The position numbers and the translations under genes were made by a program. Positions 1-6,466 of a DNA stretch of 6,466 nucleotides are shown here, piece by piece; position 1 is the first letter of the stretch; each line of letters opens with the position of its first letter. The notes below the pieces were generated by a model. That model was not told the origin of the DNA, made no database searches, and was given only the letters and a program-made list of their open reading frames with translations. Where the stretch lies: the NCBI GenBank assembly GCA_900316595.1, contig ONDN01000002.1:1-6466 (forward strand), written 5' to 3'. The DNA comes from an uncultured Mycoplasmataceae bacterium. Lineage in GTDB: Bacteria > Bacillota_I > Bacilli_A > Mycoplasmatales > Mycoplasmoidaceae.

Positions 1-126
1 ACCAGTAACATGAACCACTTGTTGGTTTTTCTTTCCGCAACTTGTTAATACCATAGGAGTAATTGCACTTGTAGATAAAACACCTATTGTAGAAAATAAT
101 ATTGATTTAATAATTTTTGATTTCAT
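1..126 (-). CDS. Prokaryotic membrane lipoprotein, N-terminal part (cut by window edge)
   Basis: The first 42 codons of a gene read leftwards out of the window; the rest lies before base 1. The product starts MKSKIIKSILFSTIGVL: a basic n-region (K2, K4, K7), a hydrophobic stretch to about residue 27, and a lipobox L27-T28-S29-C30. Prolipoprotein diacylglyceryl transferase and signal peptidase II should act here, leaving lipidated Cys30 anchored to the outer face of the cell membrane. After Cys30 come G-K-K-N-Q-Q, a polar linker typical of mycoplasma surface lipoproteins. The start is supported by a GAAGG Shine-Dalgarno sequence 7 bases upstream. Surface lipoproteins in mycoplasmas serve as adhesins, transporter substrate-binding proteins or variable antigens; too little is visible here to choose. 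It lies downstream of the leuS-helicase unit on the same strand, but 267 bases away and with its own -10 box, so it is probably a separate unit. Confidence 0.88.
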   Translation of the reverse strand, partial: MKSKIIKSILFSTIGVLSTSAITPMVLTSCGKKNQQVVHVTG

Positions 127-133
127 TTTTTTA

Positions 134-138
134 CCTTC
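134..138 (-). promoter_or_regulatory. Shine-Dalgarno site of the lipoprotein gene
   Basis: GAAGG on the minus strand, followed by seven bases (mostly A) before the ATG at 126-124. It fixes the lipoprotein start. It stands out because leuS, the helicase and lepA in this window have no recognisable Shine-Dalgarno sequence. Confidence 0.7.
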
Positions 139-147
139 ACTAGTTAA

Positions 148-263
148 CTAAATAATTTCTATATCTACTACCATCAAAATACATTATATATATATGTATC
201 GGAATAAAATATAATGGAAAATGTTATTTTTGTATATTTTTGATAGTAGGATATATTATTTAG
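148..263. repeat. Imperfect inverted repeat flanking promoter-like boxes
   Basis: The left arm (148-183) and right arm (231-263) match in inverted, collinear order. The outermost 9 bases are perfect (CTAAATAAT at 148-156 against ATTATTTAG at 255-263). Blocks corresponding to ATATC, TACTA, TCAAAA and TACA follow, with indels of 1 to 4 bases between them. The roughly 47-base centre carries a minus-strand TATAAT at its left edge (183-188) and a plus-strand TATAAT at 210-215. It could form a long hairpin, be the remnant or active form of an invertible promoter segment, or simply reflect AT-rich composition. The collinear order of several blocks argues against pure chance. Confidence 0.45.
183..188 (-). 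promoter_or_regulatory. Candidate -10 box for the lipoprotein gene
   Basis: TATAAT on the minus strand, about 57 bases before the lipoprotein ATG, which would give a leader of roughly 50 bases. No good TTGACA-like -35 box is seen at the usual distance, which is common in mycoplasmas. The box sits at the end of a short alternating TA tract (185-194) and just inside the left arm of an imperfect inverted repeat. The surroundings are so AT-rich that a chance match is possible. Confidence 0.4.
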
Positions 264-290
264 CCAAAATTATTAATTATTTTTGCTAAA
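259..290. repeat. Hairpin of 12 base pairs, 8-base loop
   Basis: TTTAGCCAAAAT (259-270) and ATTTTTGCTAAA (279-290) are inverted copies with one mismatch, around the loop TATTAATT. Neither strand has a T-run directly after it, so it does not look like a standard intrinsic terminator. It lies between the helicase stop and the lipoprotein gene, so it could be a 3' end-stabilising structure of the helicase mRNA or part of a non-coding transcript. The function is not known. Confidence 0.5.
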
Positions 291-378
291 CTAGACAAAC
301 ATTTTGAGACTTTACTCATATTTCTCTTACAATCTTATTTTATGAACAATTAAATTATTCTGAAATAATGTCTCAAAT

Positions 379-412
379 TAGATATTTAACATTCTAATAT
401 CTATCTTTTTTT
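379..412 (+). terminator. Candidate intrinsic terminator, plus-strand direction
   Basis: TAGATATT (379-386) and AATATCTA (396-403) form a perfect 8-bp stem with a 9-base loop, followed on the plus strand by TCTTTTTTTG. The stem is weak (A/T-rich) and overlaps the stop codon and last codons of the minus-strand helicase. No plus-strand gene lies to its left, so it would terminate either an unannotated plus-strand transcript or antisense transcription into the helicase gene. In the minus direction there is no T-run, so it is not a convincing helicase terminator. Confidence 0.3.
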
Positions 413-1740
413 GAATCTTTAATATTTTTTTTAATTAAGATCTTCTTAATTTTCTTTTCAATATTTTGGTGTCTTACTTTTTGTTTAATCTTGTGGATTT
501 GCTTTTTAATCTTTTTCTTATATCCAGGCTTTATCCTTTTAGAATTTATATAAATAATTTTTTTTATTTGATTGTTAGTTTGTTCATCAAATTTAATCTT
601 CTTTTTAATCCTTAATTCTTTGTTTTTTGGAATAATCTTTAAATCTTTATTAATCAAATAAAAATTTCATTTAATTCCTTTGTGAGTTAAGTTATTTATT
701 AAATTATCATCAGATGTTCTATAAATACAATAACTATACCCGTTTCTTTTATTTCTTCCTATTCTTCCGGCTCGATGAATATACCACATAGTGTCTAATG
801 GTAGACCAAAAGAAATAACAACATCTGCATGAGGAATATCTATACCTCTAGCAATCAAATCAGTAGCTACTAAATATTGAAACTTATTATCAAGAATTTG
901 ACGATAAATTTGCTTTCGTTTTCTTTCAAAAAAATCTTGATGAATTAATCCCACATTGTAATTATTCTCCAACATTCTTTTATAGATGTTATTTGCATCA
1001 TTTTTTGTATTAGCAAAAATAATACAAAAATAGGGATTAATTGTTTTTAAAAACTTATTCAAAGTATCATATGGATCAATATTGTTAGATTGATATATAA
1101 TGTTATGTGAAATTTGATCATTCAATCATATTGAATCAGAAGTTGAAATTACTTTAGCATTAGTTAATATTCGTTTTAAATGATTAGCCAATGATTCATG
1201 TAACGTTGCACTAGTTGCATATTTAATTAAATATTGATTATTAATTTCATTAAAAACATTAAGTATTGTGTTATAAAAACCAAAATCTATTAACATATCA
1301 GCTTCATCAAGAACAAAAAATTTAATTGACTCCTTTATGTTTTTGCCCCTTACAAAATCTAAAGCCTTATTTGGTGTGGCAATAATAATTTGGGATTTAT
1401 ATGCTTCATTAAAATTAACATTATTGGACAACATCTTAATTCTTAGCTTATTTTGTTGTCTTGCAAATTCATTAAAAACGGTATATATTTGATTAGCTAA
1501 TTCTTTTGTGGGAACTAATATCAGTGCTTGAACATTATTTTTATCAATATCGATTTTATTTAAGATGTTGATTAGAAAACATAAAGTCTTACCACTTCCA
1601 GTTTTAGAAGTAATAATTAAGCTCTTACCGTTATTTTTGCTTAAAAATGATTCTGTTTGAATATCAGTTGTTTCATAAATTTGTTTTTTATTTAAGACAT
1701 CTAATATTCAAGGTTTTAATGACAATGATTTAAATTTCAT
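394..1740 (-). CDS. DEAD-box ATP-dependent RNA helicase with lysine-rich tail
   Basis: A 448-residue protein, read through three in-frame TGA codons as Trp (W11, W205, W358). Motifs occur in the expected order: Q motif T-D-I-Q (25-28), Walker A T-G-S-G-K-T (47-52), Ia P-T-K-E-L-A (77-82), Ib T-P-N-K (122-125), II D-E-A-D (145-148), III S-A-T (177-179), IV region I-I-F-A-N-T (240-245), V A-T-D-L-I-A-R-G-I-D (292-301) and VI Y-I-H-R-A-G-R-I-G-R (320-329). Both RecA-like domains are therefore complete. Family members unwind RNA duplexes using ATP and serve in ribosome assembly or mRNA decay. Residues 362-448 are a tail with about 33 Lys or Arg in 87 positions, probably an RNA-binding extension. 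The start ATG lies one base after the leuS stop, without a visible Shine-Dalgarno site, which suggests translational coupling. Subfamily (CshA-, CsdA- or RhlE-like) cannot be decided by eye. Confidence 0.95.
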
Positions 1741-1741
1741 A

Positions 1742-4150
1742 TTAAATTAAAATATTAACTATTTTATTTTTTACATAAATTATTTTCTTTATTGATTTAT
1801 TTTCAATAAACTTAATAATTTTAGGTTGAGTTTTAACTAAAGTAATAATTTCTTGTTCAGTAATTGAAACATTAACTTTTATTACATCACGAAGTTTACC
1901 ATTAATCATAATTGGTATTGACATTTGTGATAATATAAGTTTTGACTTATCAAATTTAGGTCATACAGAATGATAGATAGATTCTTTATATCCCATCATT
2001 TGATTTAATTCCTCAGCTAAATGCGGTGCATAACAAGAAAGCACAATTAAGAAATTATGCATATATTCTTTATTTAATTTATCCAAACCATAGCATGCAT
2101 TAATAAAAATCATCATATCACTAATTGCAACATTGAAATTATTTTTATCAATATTATTAGTTACATTTTTTACAAATAAGTTATATGCATAATCTAATGA
2201 TTCATTAGTTTTGTTTGAAAAATCTTTAATTTTCATTTCAAATAAACGATAAACACGATCTAACCATTTCCTTACACCATTTAATCCATCTTCGGTTCAT
2301 GGCAATGATGCATTTAATGGACCCATAAACATTTCATATAGTCTTAATGCATCACCACCATGAGTTTTAATAATCTCATCAGGATTAATTACATTCCCAC
2401 GAGATTTTGACATCTTTTCACCATTTTCACCTAGAATCATTCCCTGATTCATAAGTCGATAAAACGGTTCAGGAGTAGGAACTACTTTAATATCATATAA
2501 GAAGCGGTGTCAAAAACGAGCATACAATAAATGTAAAACAGCATGTTCTTGACCACCGACATATAAATCTACTGGTAATCATCGTTTAAATAATTCGTAT
2601 GCCTTTTTTGAATTTAAATCAATATAAGAATGATCAGGTTGTTTTAGTAAATAACCTAAGTAATATCAACAACTACCAGCTCATTGAGGCATAGTGTTTG
2701 TTTCTCGATGATATTTATTATTATTGATTGTTATATTAACTCATTTAGTTAATTTGGATAATGGACTTCTACCATTATTTGAAGGTTTATAATCATCACA
2801 TTCAGGGAGAATTAATGGTAAATCTTTAACAAGATGTGGTTTATCATTTTCATCATAAATAATTGGAAATGGTTCACCCCAATATCTTTGACGACTAAAT
2901 AATCAATCTTTCATTTTATAAGTAACATGAGATTTACCTAATTTATGCTTGATTAAATAATCAAGCATTAATTTTGTTGCTGATTTGTTATTCAAACCAT
3001 TTAAGAAATCGGAATTAATATGTTTGCCATCATTAGTATATGGTAATTGTTTATCATCAACATCAATAACTTTTATAATTGGCAATTTATATTTGTTGGC
3101 AAAATTATAATCACGTTCATCATGAGCAGGAACAGCCATTATAGAGCCAGTAGCATAATCTTTTAAAATATAGTCACAAATATAAATTGGTAACTTATTT
3201 TTAGTTATTGGATGGATTGCATATGAACCAGAAAATACACCAGTTTGAACTTTAGTGTTTGCCTTTCTTTCTAAATCACTTTTTGATTTAGCTTTAGTAA
3301 TGTAGTCAAAACACTTTGATTTATTTTCACTAGTAATAAATTTATTAACATCATTATGATCTGGGGCTATAGCTAAATAAGTTACTCCGAATAATGTGTC
3401 GGGTCTTGTTGTGAATACTTCTAAATCAACATTAGCATTAGTTTTAAAACTAATTAATGCACCAGTTGATCTACCAATTCATTTCCTCTGAATTGCTTTT
3501 AATGATTCTGGTCAATCAATTAAATCCAATCCTTCAATGAGTTTATCAGCATACTTAGTAATTTTTAGAACTCATTGACGCATTGGTTTTCTAACTACAG
3601 GAAATTCTCCTCGTTCAGAAACCATTTTACCATCTTTATTTAAAACTTCCTCATTTGATAAAACTGTACCTAGTTTTTCACACCAATTTACATCTACATC
3701 TCTTATTTCTGCTAAACCATTTTCAAATAACTTTGAAAATATTCATTGTGTTCATTTGTAATATTTTGGATCTGTTGTATCAACTTCTTTATCATAATCA
3801 TAACTAAAACCGATCATTTGAAGTTGTTTACGAAAATGTTTAATATTTTCCTGAGTGAATTTAGCAGGATGATTATTAGTATTAATTGCATATTGTTCTG
3901 CAGGTAAACCAAATGCATCTCAACCAATTGGATGAAGAACACTATATCCATTAAAATGTTTAAATCTTGAAACAACATCAGTTGCAGTATATCCTTTTGG
4001 ATGTCCTACATGTAATCCTTGTCCACTTGGATAAGGAAACATATCCAAGATATATGCTTTTGGTTTAGAATCATCATCAACAAACTTATAAGTTTTGTGT
4101 TCACTCCAATATTTCTGCCATTTCTTCTCAATTAAGTTATGGTTATACAT
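1742..4150 (-). CDS. leuS: Leucyl-tRNA synthetase
   Basis: This 802-residue class I synthetase charges tRNA-Leu with leucine in the cytoplasm; the length is normal for mycoplasma LeuRS. It opens [15 protein letters not shown], the canonical LeuRS start. The HIGH signature is H-V-G-H (47-50), after F-P-Y-P-S-G. The CP1 editing domain is present: T-T-R-P-D-T (247-252) and [10 protein letters not shown] (338-347), with the aspartates expected for hydrolysing mischarged tRNA. W-A-G-S-C-W-Y-Y starts at 490, and both Trp are TGA. K-M-S-K-S is at 579-583. The anticodon-binding and C-terminal domains follow, including N-G-K-L-R-D and a K-K-I-I-Y-V-x-N-K-I-V-N end. Landmarks throughout share one frame, so no frameshift is seen. 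No Shine-Dalgarno site is visible before the ATG, and the 75-base upstream spacer is too short for a T-box. It is the first gene of a unit with the helicase. Confidence 0.98.
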
Positions 4151-4183
4151 GATTTAGTATTTTTTATTATTATTTTGTAGATA

Positions 4184-4189
4184 TATAAT
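4184..4189 (+). promoter_or_regulatory. Candidate -10 box for the TM2-SHOCT gene
   Basis: TATAAT in the 75-base divergent spacer between leuS and the TM2 gene, about 36 bases before the plus-strand ATG, giving a leader of roughly 30 bases that includes the Shine-Dalgarno site. No clear -35 box is seen. The leuS promoter must lie in or near the same spacer on the other strand. Several overlapping TATTAT/TATATT-like boxes exist there and none is clearly best, so the two promoters probably overlap. Confidence 0.5.
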
Positions 4190-4212
4190 ATTTTAATATA
4201 AATTAAAACACC

Positions 4213-4219
4213 AAGGAGA
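4213..4219 (+). promoter_or_regulatory. Shine-Dalgarno site of the TM2-SHOCT gene
   Basis: AAGGAGA, a strong match to the 16S rRNA anti-Shine-Dalgarno sequence; its GGAG core ends 7 bases before the ATG at 4226. It decides the start of this gene and is the strongest ribosome binding site in the window. Confidence 0.88.
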
Positions 4220-4225
4220 AATAAA

Positions 4226-4585
4226 ATGGCTAAGAAAAATTATAACCAAAATGAAATAAGTGAAAAATCATGATTAGTATGTATGTTCCTTCTATGATTT
4301 TGTCCTGTTCATAGATTTTATGTTGGTAAGATTGGAACTGGTATTCTTTTCTTAATAACAGGTGGTGGCCTTGGAATATGATGAATAGTTGATTTAGTGA
4401 AAATTTTAAATTACACATTTAAAGATAAAAGTGGTAAATATGTTGTGAAAAATGGATCTAAAGTTCCTTCAACAGTTAGTGGTGAAGATAGACTTTTGAA
4501 GTTACATGAACTATATGAGAAAAAAATAATTTCAAAAGAAGAATACGAAGCAAGAAAACAAAAACTTCTTAAAGAATCAATTTAA
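4226..4585 (+). CDS. Small membrane protein with TM2 domain and C-terminal SHOCT domain
   Basis: A 119-residue protein with four in-frame TGA codons read as Trp (W16, W24, W52, W53). Residues 14-60 match the TM2 family: a first hydrophobic helix (about 16-27), the conserved turn P-V-H-R-F-Y-V-G-K (27-35), then a second helix rich in Gly and ending G-I-W-W-I-V-D-L (50-57). Residues 61-86 form a polar linker. Residues 87-118 resemble SHOCT, a short C-terminal helical domain: L-x-K-L-H-E-L, then I-I-S-K-E-E-Y-E-A-R-K-Q-K-L-L. Both ends are probably cytoplasmic around a two-helix hairpin. The molecular role of TM2 proteins in bacteria is not established; SHOCT is thought to mediate oligomerisation or binding. 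The start is set by a strong Shine-Dalgarno site. If TGA were a stop, only a C-terminal fragment would be open. The gene is monocistronic: divergent from leuS, with a terminator after its stop. Confidence 0.92.
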
Positions 4586-4609
4586 ATTTTATTAAATTAA
4601 AAAATAAAT

Positions 4610-4647
4610 AGTCATATGATCAAAACACATGTGACTGTTTTTTATTT
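4610..4647 (+). terminator. Intrinsic terminator after the TM2-SHOCT gene
   Basis: AGTCATATG (4610-4618) pairs with CATGTGACT (4628-4636) over 9 bp with one G-U pair around a 9-base loop, followed by GTTTTTTATTT. An A-rich run before the stem can extend the pairing and may make it partly bidirectional. It starts 25 bases after the TM2-SHOCT stop and separates that gene from lepA. Confidence 0.85.
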
Positions 4648-4712
4648 AAATTTAAAACTTGTTACTTAATAGAATAAAAATAAAATTTAAAATAACTTAT
4701 TTTTATGATTCA

Positions 4713-4718
4713 TATAAT
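4713..4718 (+). promoter_or_regulatory. -10 box of the lepA promoter
   Basis: TATAAT 17 bases before the lepA ATG. A transcript starting about 7 bases downstream would have a leader of only around 10 bases, with no room for a Shine-Dalgarno site and none visible. The -35 region (around 4690-4695) is A/T-rich with no consensus. The position, between the preceding terminator and the start codon, supports it. Confidence 0.6.
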
Positions 4719-4735
4719 ATAAACATCAATATTAT

Positions 4736-6466
4736 ATGGATAAGAAACATATAAGAAATTTTAGTATTATTGCCCATATTGATCATGGAAAATCAACATT
4801 AAGTGATCGAATTATTGAATTCACTCATGGTCTTGAAAAAAGAGAAATGAAAGATCAAGTCCTTGATTCTATGGACATTGAACGTGAAAGAGGAATTACT
4901 ATTAAATTAAATAGTGTATCTTTAAACTACACTGATAAAAGAACTAATCAAAAATACATATTTAATTTGATTGATACTCCTGGACATGTAGATTTTAACT
5001 ATGAAGTATCAAGGAGTTTAGCAGCTTGTGAAGGTGCATTACTTGTTGTTGATGCTACTCAAGGTGTACAAGCTCAAACAATAGCTAATACTTATTTAGC
5101 TTTAGCAAATAATCTTAATATTCTCACTATTATTAATAAAATTGATTTGCCAAGTGCAAACATAGAAAATACATTAAAACAAGTTGATGAAATTATTGGA
5201 AATGATCAACATGTAAATTTAATTTCTGCTAAGACTGGTAAAGGTGTTGAAGAATTATTAAATAGCATTATTGATTTTATCCCTCCACCAGAAGGTGATA
5301 GTAATGGTAAATTACAGGCATTAATTTTTGACTCTTATTATGATTCATATCGTGGAGTTATTTGCTTTGTAAGAATTAAAAACGGTTCAATTCATATTGG
5401 TCAACACATTAAAATGATGGCTAATAACAAAGATTTTGTCATTAGTGAAATCGGTATAAAAACACCTAAATTTAAAAATGTTGATGTTTTAAATTGTGGT
5501 GATGTTGGCTGAATTTCAGCTAACATTAAAACAGCTAAGGATGTTGAAGTCGGTGATACAATTACAGATTTTGATAATCCTTGTTTACAACCATTACCAG
5601 GTTATAAAAAGGTATTGCCAATGGTATATTGTGGAATGTATCCCGTTGATAATAGTAAATATGCCGAATTAAAAGATGCAATGATGAAAATTACTCTTTC
5701 AGATTCATCACTAACCTATAAATATGAGACTTCAGCAGCATTAGGATTTGGTGTTCGTTGTGGTTTTTTAGGACTATTACATATGGATGTAATTCGCGAA
5801 AGAATCTTAAGAGAATACAATATTGATTTGATTTTAACTGCTCCAAGTGTAGAATATAAAGTTTTAAAAACTAATGGTGAAACTATTAATGTTAATAATC
5901 CTAGTGAACTACCCGACCCAACTTTCATTAGAGAAATCAAAGAACCATTTGTTAAACTTGAAATTATTACTCCTAAAGAATATTTAGGTGGATTAATGAA
6001 GCTTGCACAAGCTCATAATGGAATTTACCAATCATTAGATGTTGTTGAAGGAAACCAACATAAACTTATTTATATTATTCCTCTAAATGAAATAATTTAC
6101 AACTTTTTTAATAGCTTAAAAGTTGTTAGTCGCGGTTATGCATCAATGAGTTATGATTTACTTGACTATAGAAAGAGTAATTTAGTTAAAGTTGATATTT
6201 TATTAAATGGTAAGAAAGTTGATCCATTGAGTATGATTGTAAATAAACAATCTGCTCATATAAAAGCAAGAACAATTTGCGAAAAACTTAAAAAGTTTAT
6301 CCCTCGTCAACAATTTGAAATTCCAATTCAAGCTGCCATTGGTGGTAAAATTATTGCTCGAGAAACAATTCCTGCTATCTATAAAAATGTATTAGCTAAA
6401 TGTTATGGTGGCGATGTCAGCCGTAAAAAGAAATTGCTTGAACAACAAAAAGAAGGTAAAAAGAAA
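4736..6466 (+). CDS. lepA: Elongation factor 4 (LepA GTPase), cut at the C-terminus by the window
   Basis: 577 codons are present, open to the last base. Full-length LepA is about 600 residues, so roughly 20 are missing. The G domain carries G1 A-H-I-D-H-G-K-S (13-20), G2 R-G-I-T (52-55), G3 D-T-P-G-H (80-84, with the catalytic His84), G4 N-K-I-D (134-137) and G5 S-A-K (164-166). The beta-barrel domain II follows from about 190, then the EF-G-like domains with G-F-L-G-L-L-H-M-D (343-351), and the LepA-specific C-terminal domain ending [12 protein letters not shown], which separates LepA from EF-G and TypA. LepA binds ribosomes and hydrolyses GTP; back-translocation and roles in initiation or ribosome biogenesis have been proposed. 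Codon 259 is TGA, read as Trp, where relatives have Tyr (G-x-V-G-Y-I). The start MDKKHIRNF is canonical. The gene appears to have its own promoter and no Shine-Dalgarno site. Confidence 0.98.

Larger units (their letters stand above)
127..393. other. Intergenic region rich in inverted repeats, no coding sequence seen
   Basis: Between the helicase stop and the lipoprotein start. No credible reading frame is seen on either strand. It holds the lipoprotein ribosome binding site, the perfect palindrome TAGTTAACTA (141-150), a TA tract (185-194) within the 6-bp arms ATACAT/ATGTAT (179-199), two opposed TATAAT boxes (183-188 minus, 210-215 plus), a 12-bp hairpin (259-290), an 8-bp inverted pair TTTGAGAC/GTCTCAAA (303-310, 370-377), a 6-bp hairpin (354-369), and part of the hairpin with a T-run at 379-412. 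Composition is markedly more AT-rich than the genes. Confidence 0.6.

Noticed and set aside
394..1434. Three separate minus-strand reading frames that could be taken for a broken helicase gene
   Set aside because: They share one frame and are separated only by TGA codons. Read as Trp they join into one helicase with every motif in order, so this is not a pseudogene.
1742..4150. leuS appearing as several short fragments
   Set aside because: All landmarks (HIGH, editing motifs, KMSKS, C-terminal motif) are in the same frame. The breaks are TGA codons read as Trp.
4151..4225. T-box or other riboswitch upstream of leuS
   Set aside because: The spacer is only 75 bases, shared with a divergent gene, and shows no specifier stem or antiterminator sequence.
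4230..4418. Minus-strand open frame of 62 codons opposite the TM2 gene
   Set aside because: It lies entirely antisense to a well-supported gene, has no ribosome binding site, and its protein has no recognisable features.
4397..4585. A shorter plus-strand gene starting at GTG 4397
   Set aside because: It is only the C-terminal part of the TM2-SHOCT gene after its last TGA. The ATG at 4226 has a strong Shine-Dalgarno site and the upstream part encodes the TM2 domain.
5716..5940. Minus-strand open frame of 74 codons within lepA
   Set aside because: It is antisense to conserved LepA coding sequence and has no start signals or family resemblance.
1..6466. CRISPR array, insertion sequence, tRNA or rRNA genes, phage genes or a defence system
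   Set aside because: No regularly spaced repeats, transposase motifs, cloverleaf or rRNA-like stretches were seen. The coding part is ordinary housekeeping plus two envelope proteins.

Overview
The window comes from an AT-rich member of the Mollicutes that reads UGA as tryptophan (a Mycoplasma/Ureaplasma-type genome; Acholeplasma and phytoplasmas keep UGA as a stop). In-frame TGA codons occur in all four long genes. In several places they fall where the protein family has a conserved aromatic residue, most clearly in the leucyl-tRNA synthetase motif W-A-G-S-C-W-Y-Y, where both tryptophans are TGA. Species cannot be fixed from this sequence.

Layout. On the minus strand at the left edge lies the 5' end of a lipoprotein gene (1-126), cut by the window, with a clear lipobox and Shine-Dalgarno site. 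A 267-base intergenic stretch (127-393) follows, rich in inverted repeats and promoter-like boxes. Next, also on the minus strand, is a two-gene unit transcribed right to left: leuS (4150 to 1742), then a DEAD-box RNA helicase (1740 to 394), separated by one base. A short divergent spacer (4151-4225) separates leuS from a small plus-strand membrane protein with a TM2 domain and a SHOCT tail (4226-4585), which ends at a good intrinsic terminator (4610-4647). Last is lepA (EF4), plus strand from 4736, cut by the right edge about 20 residues short of the usual end.

How the genes relate. Three of the five genes are translation or RNA housekeeping: charging and proofreading of tRNA-Leu, RNA unwinding, and a ribosome-associated GTPase. 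The other two are envelope proteins. leuS and the helicase are probably co-transcribed and translationally coupled. The TM2-SHOCT gene and lepA appear to be separate units, because a terminator and a fresh -10 box lie between them.

No previously undescribed system is evident in the coding part. The least explained stretch is 127-393, where imperfect inverted arms flank promoter-like boxes upstream of the lipoprotein, a geometry that recalls invertible lipoprotein promoters in some mycoplasmas. The repeat is degenerate, so this remains a hypothesis.
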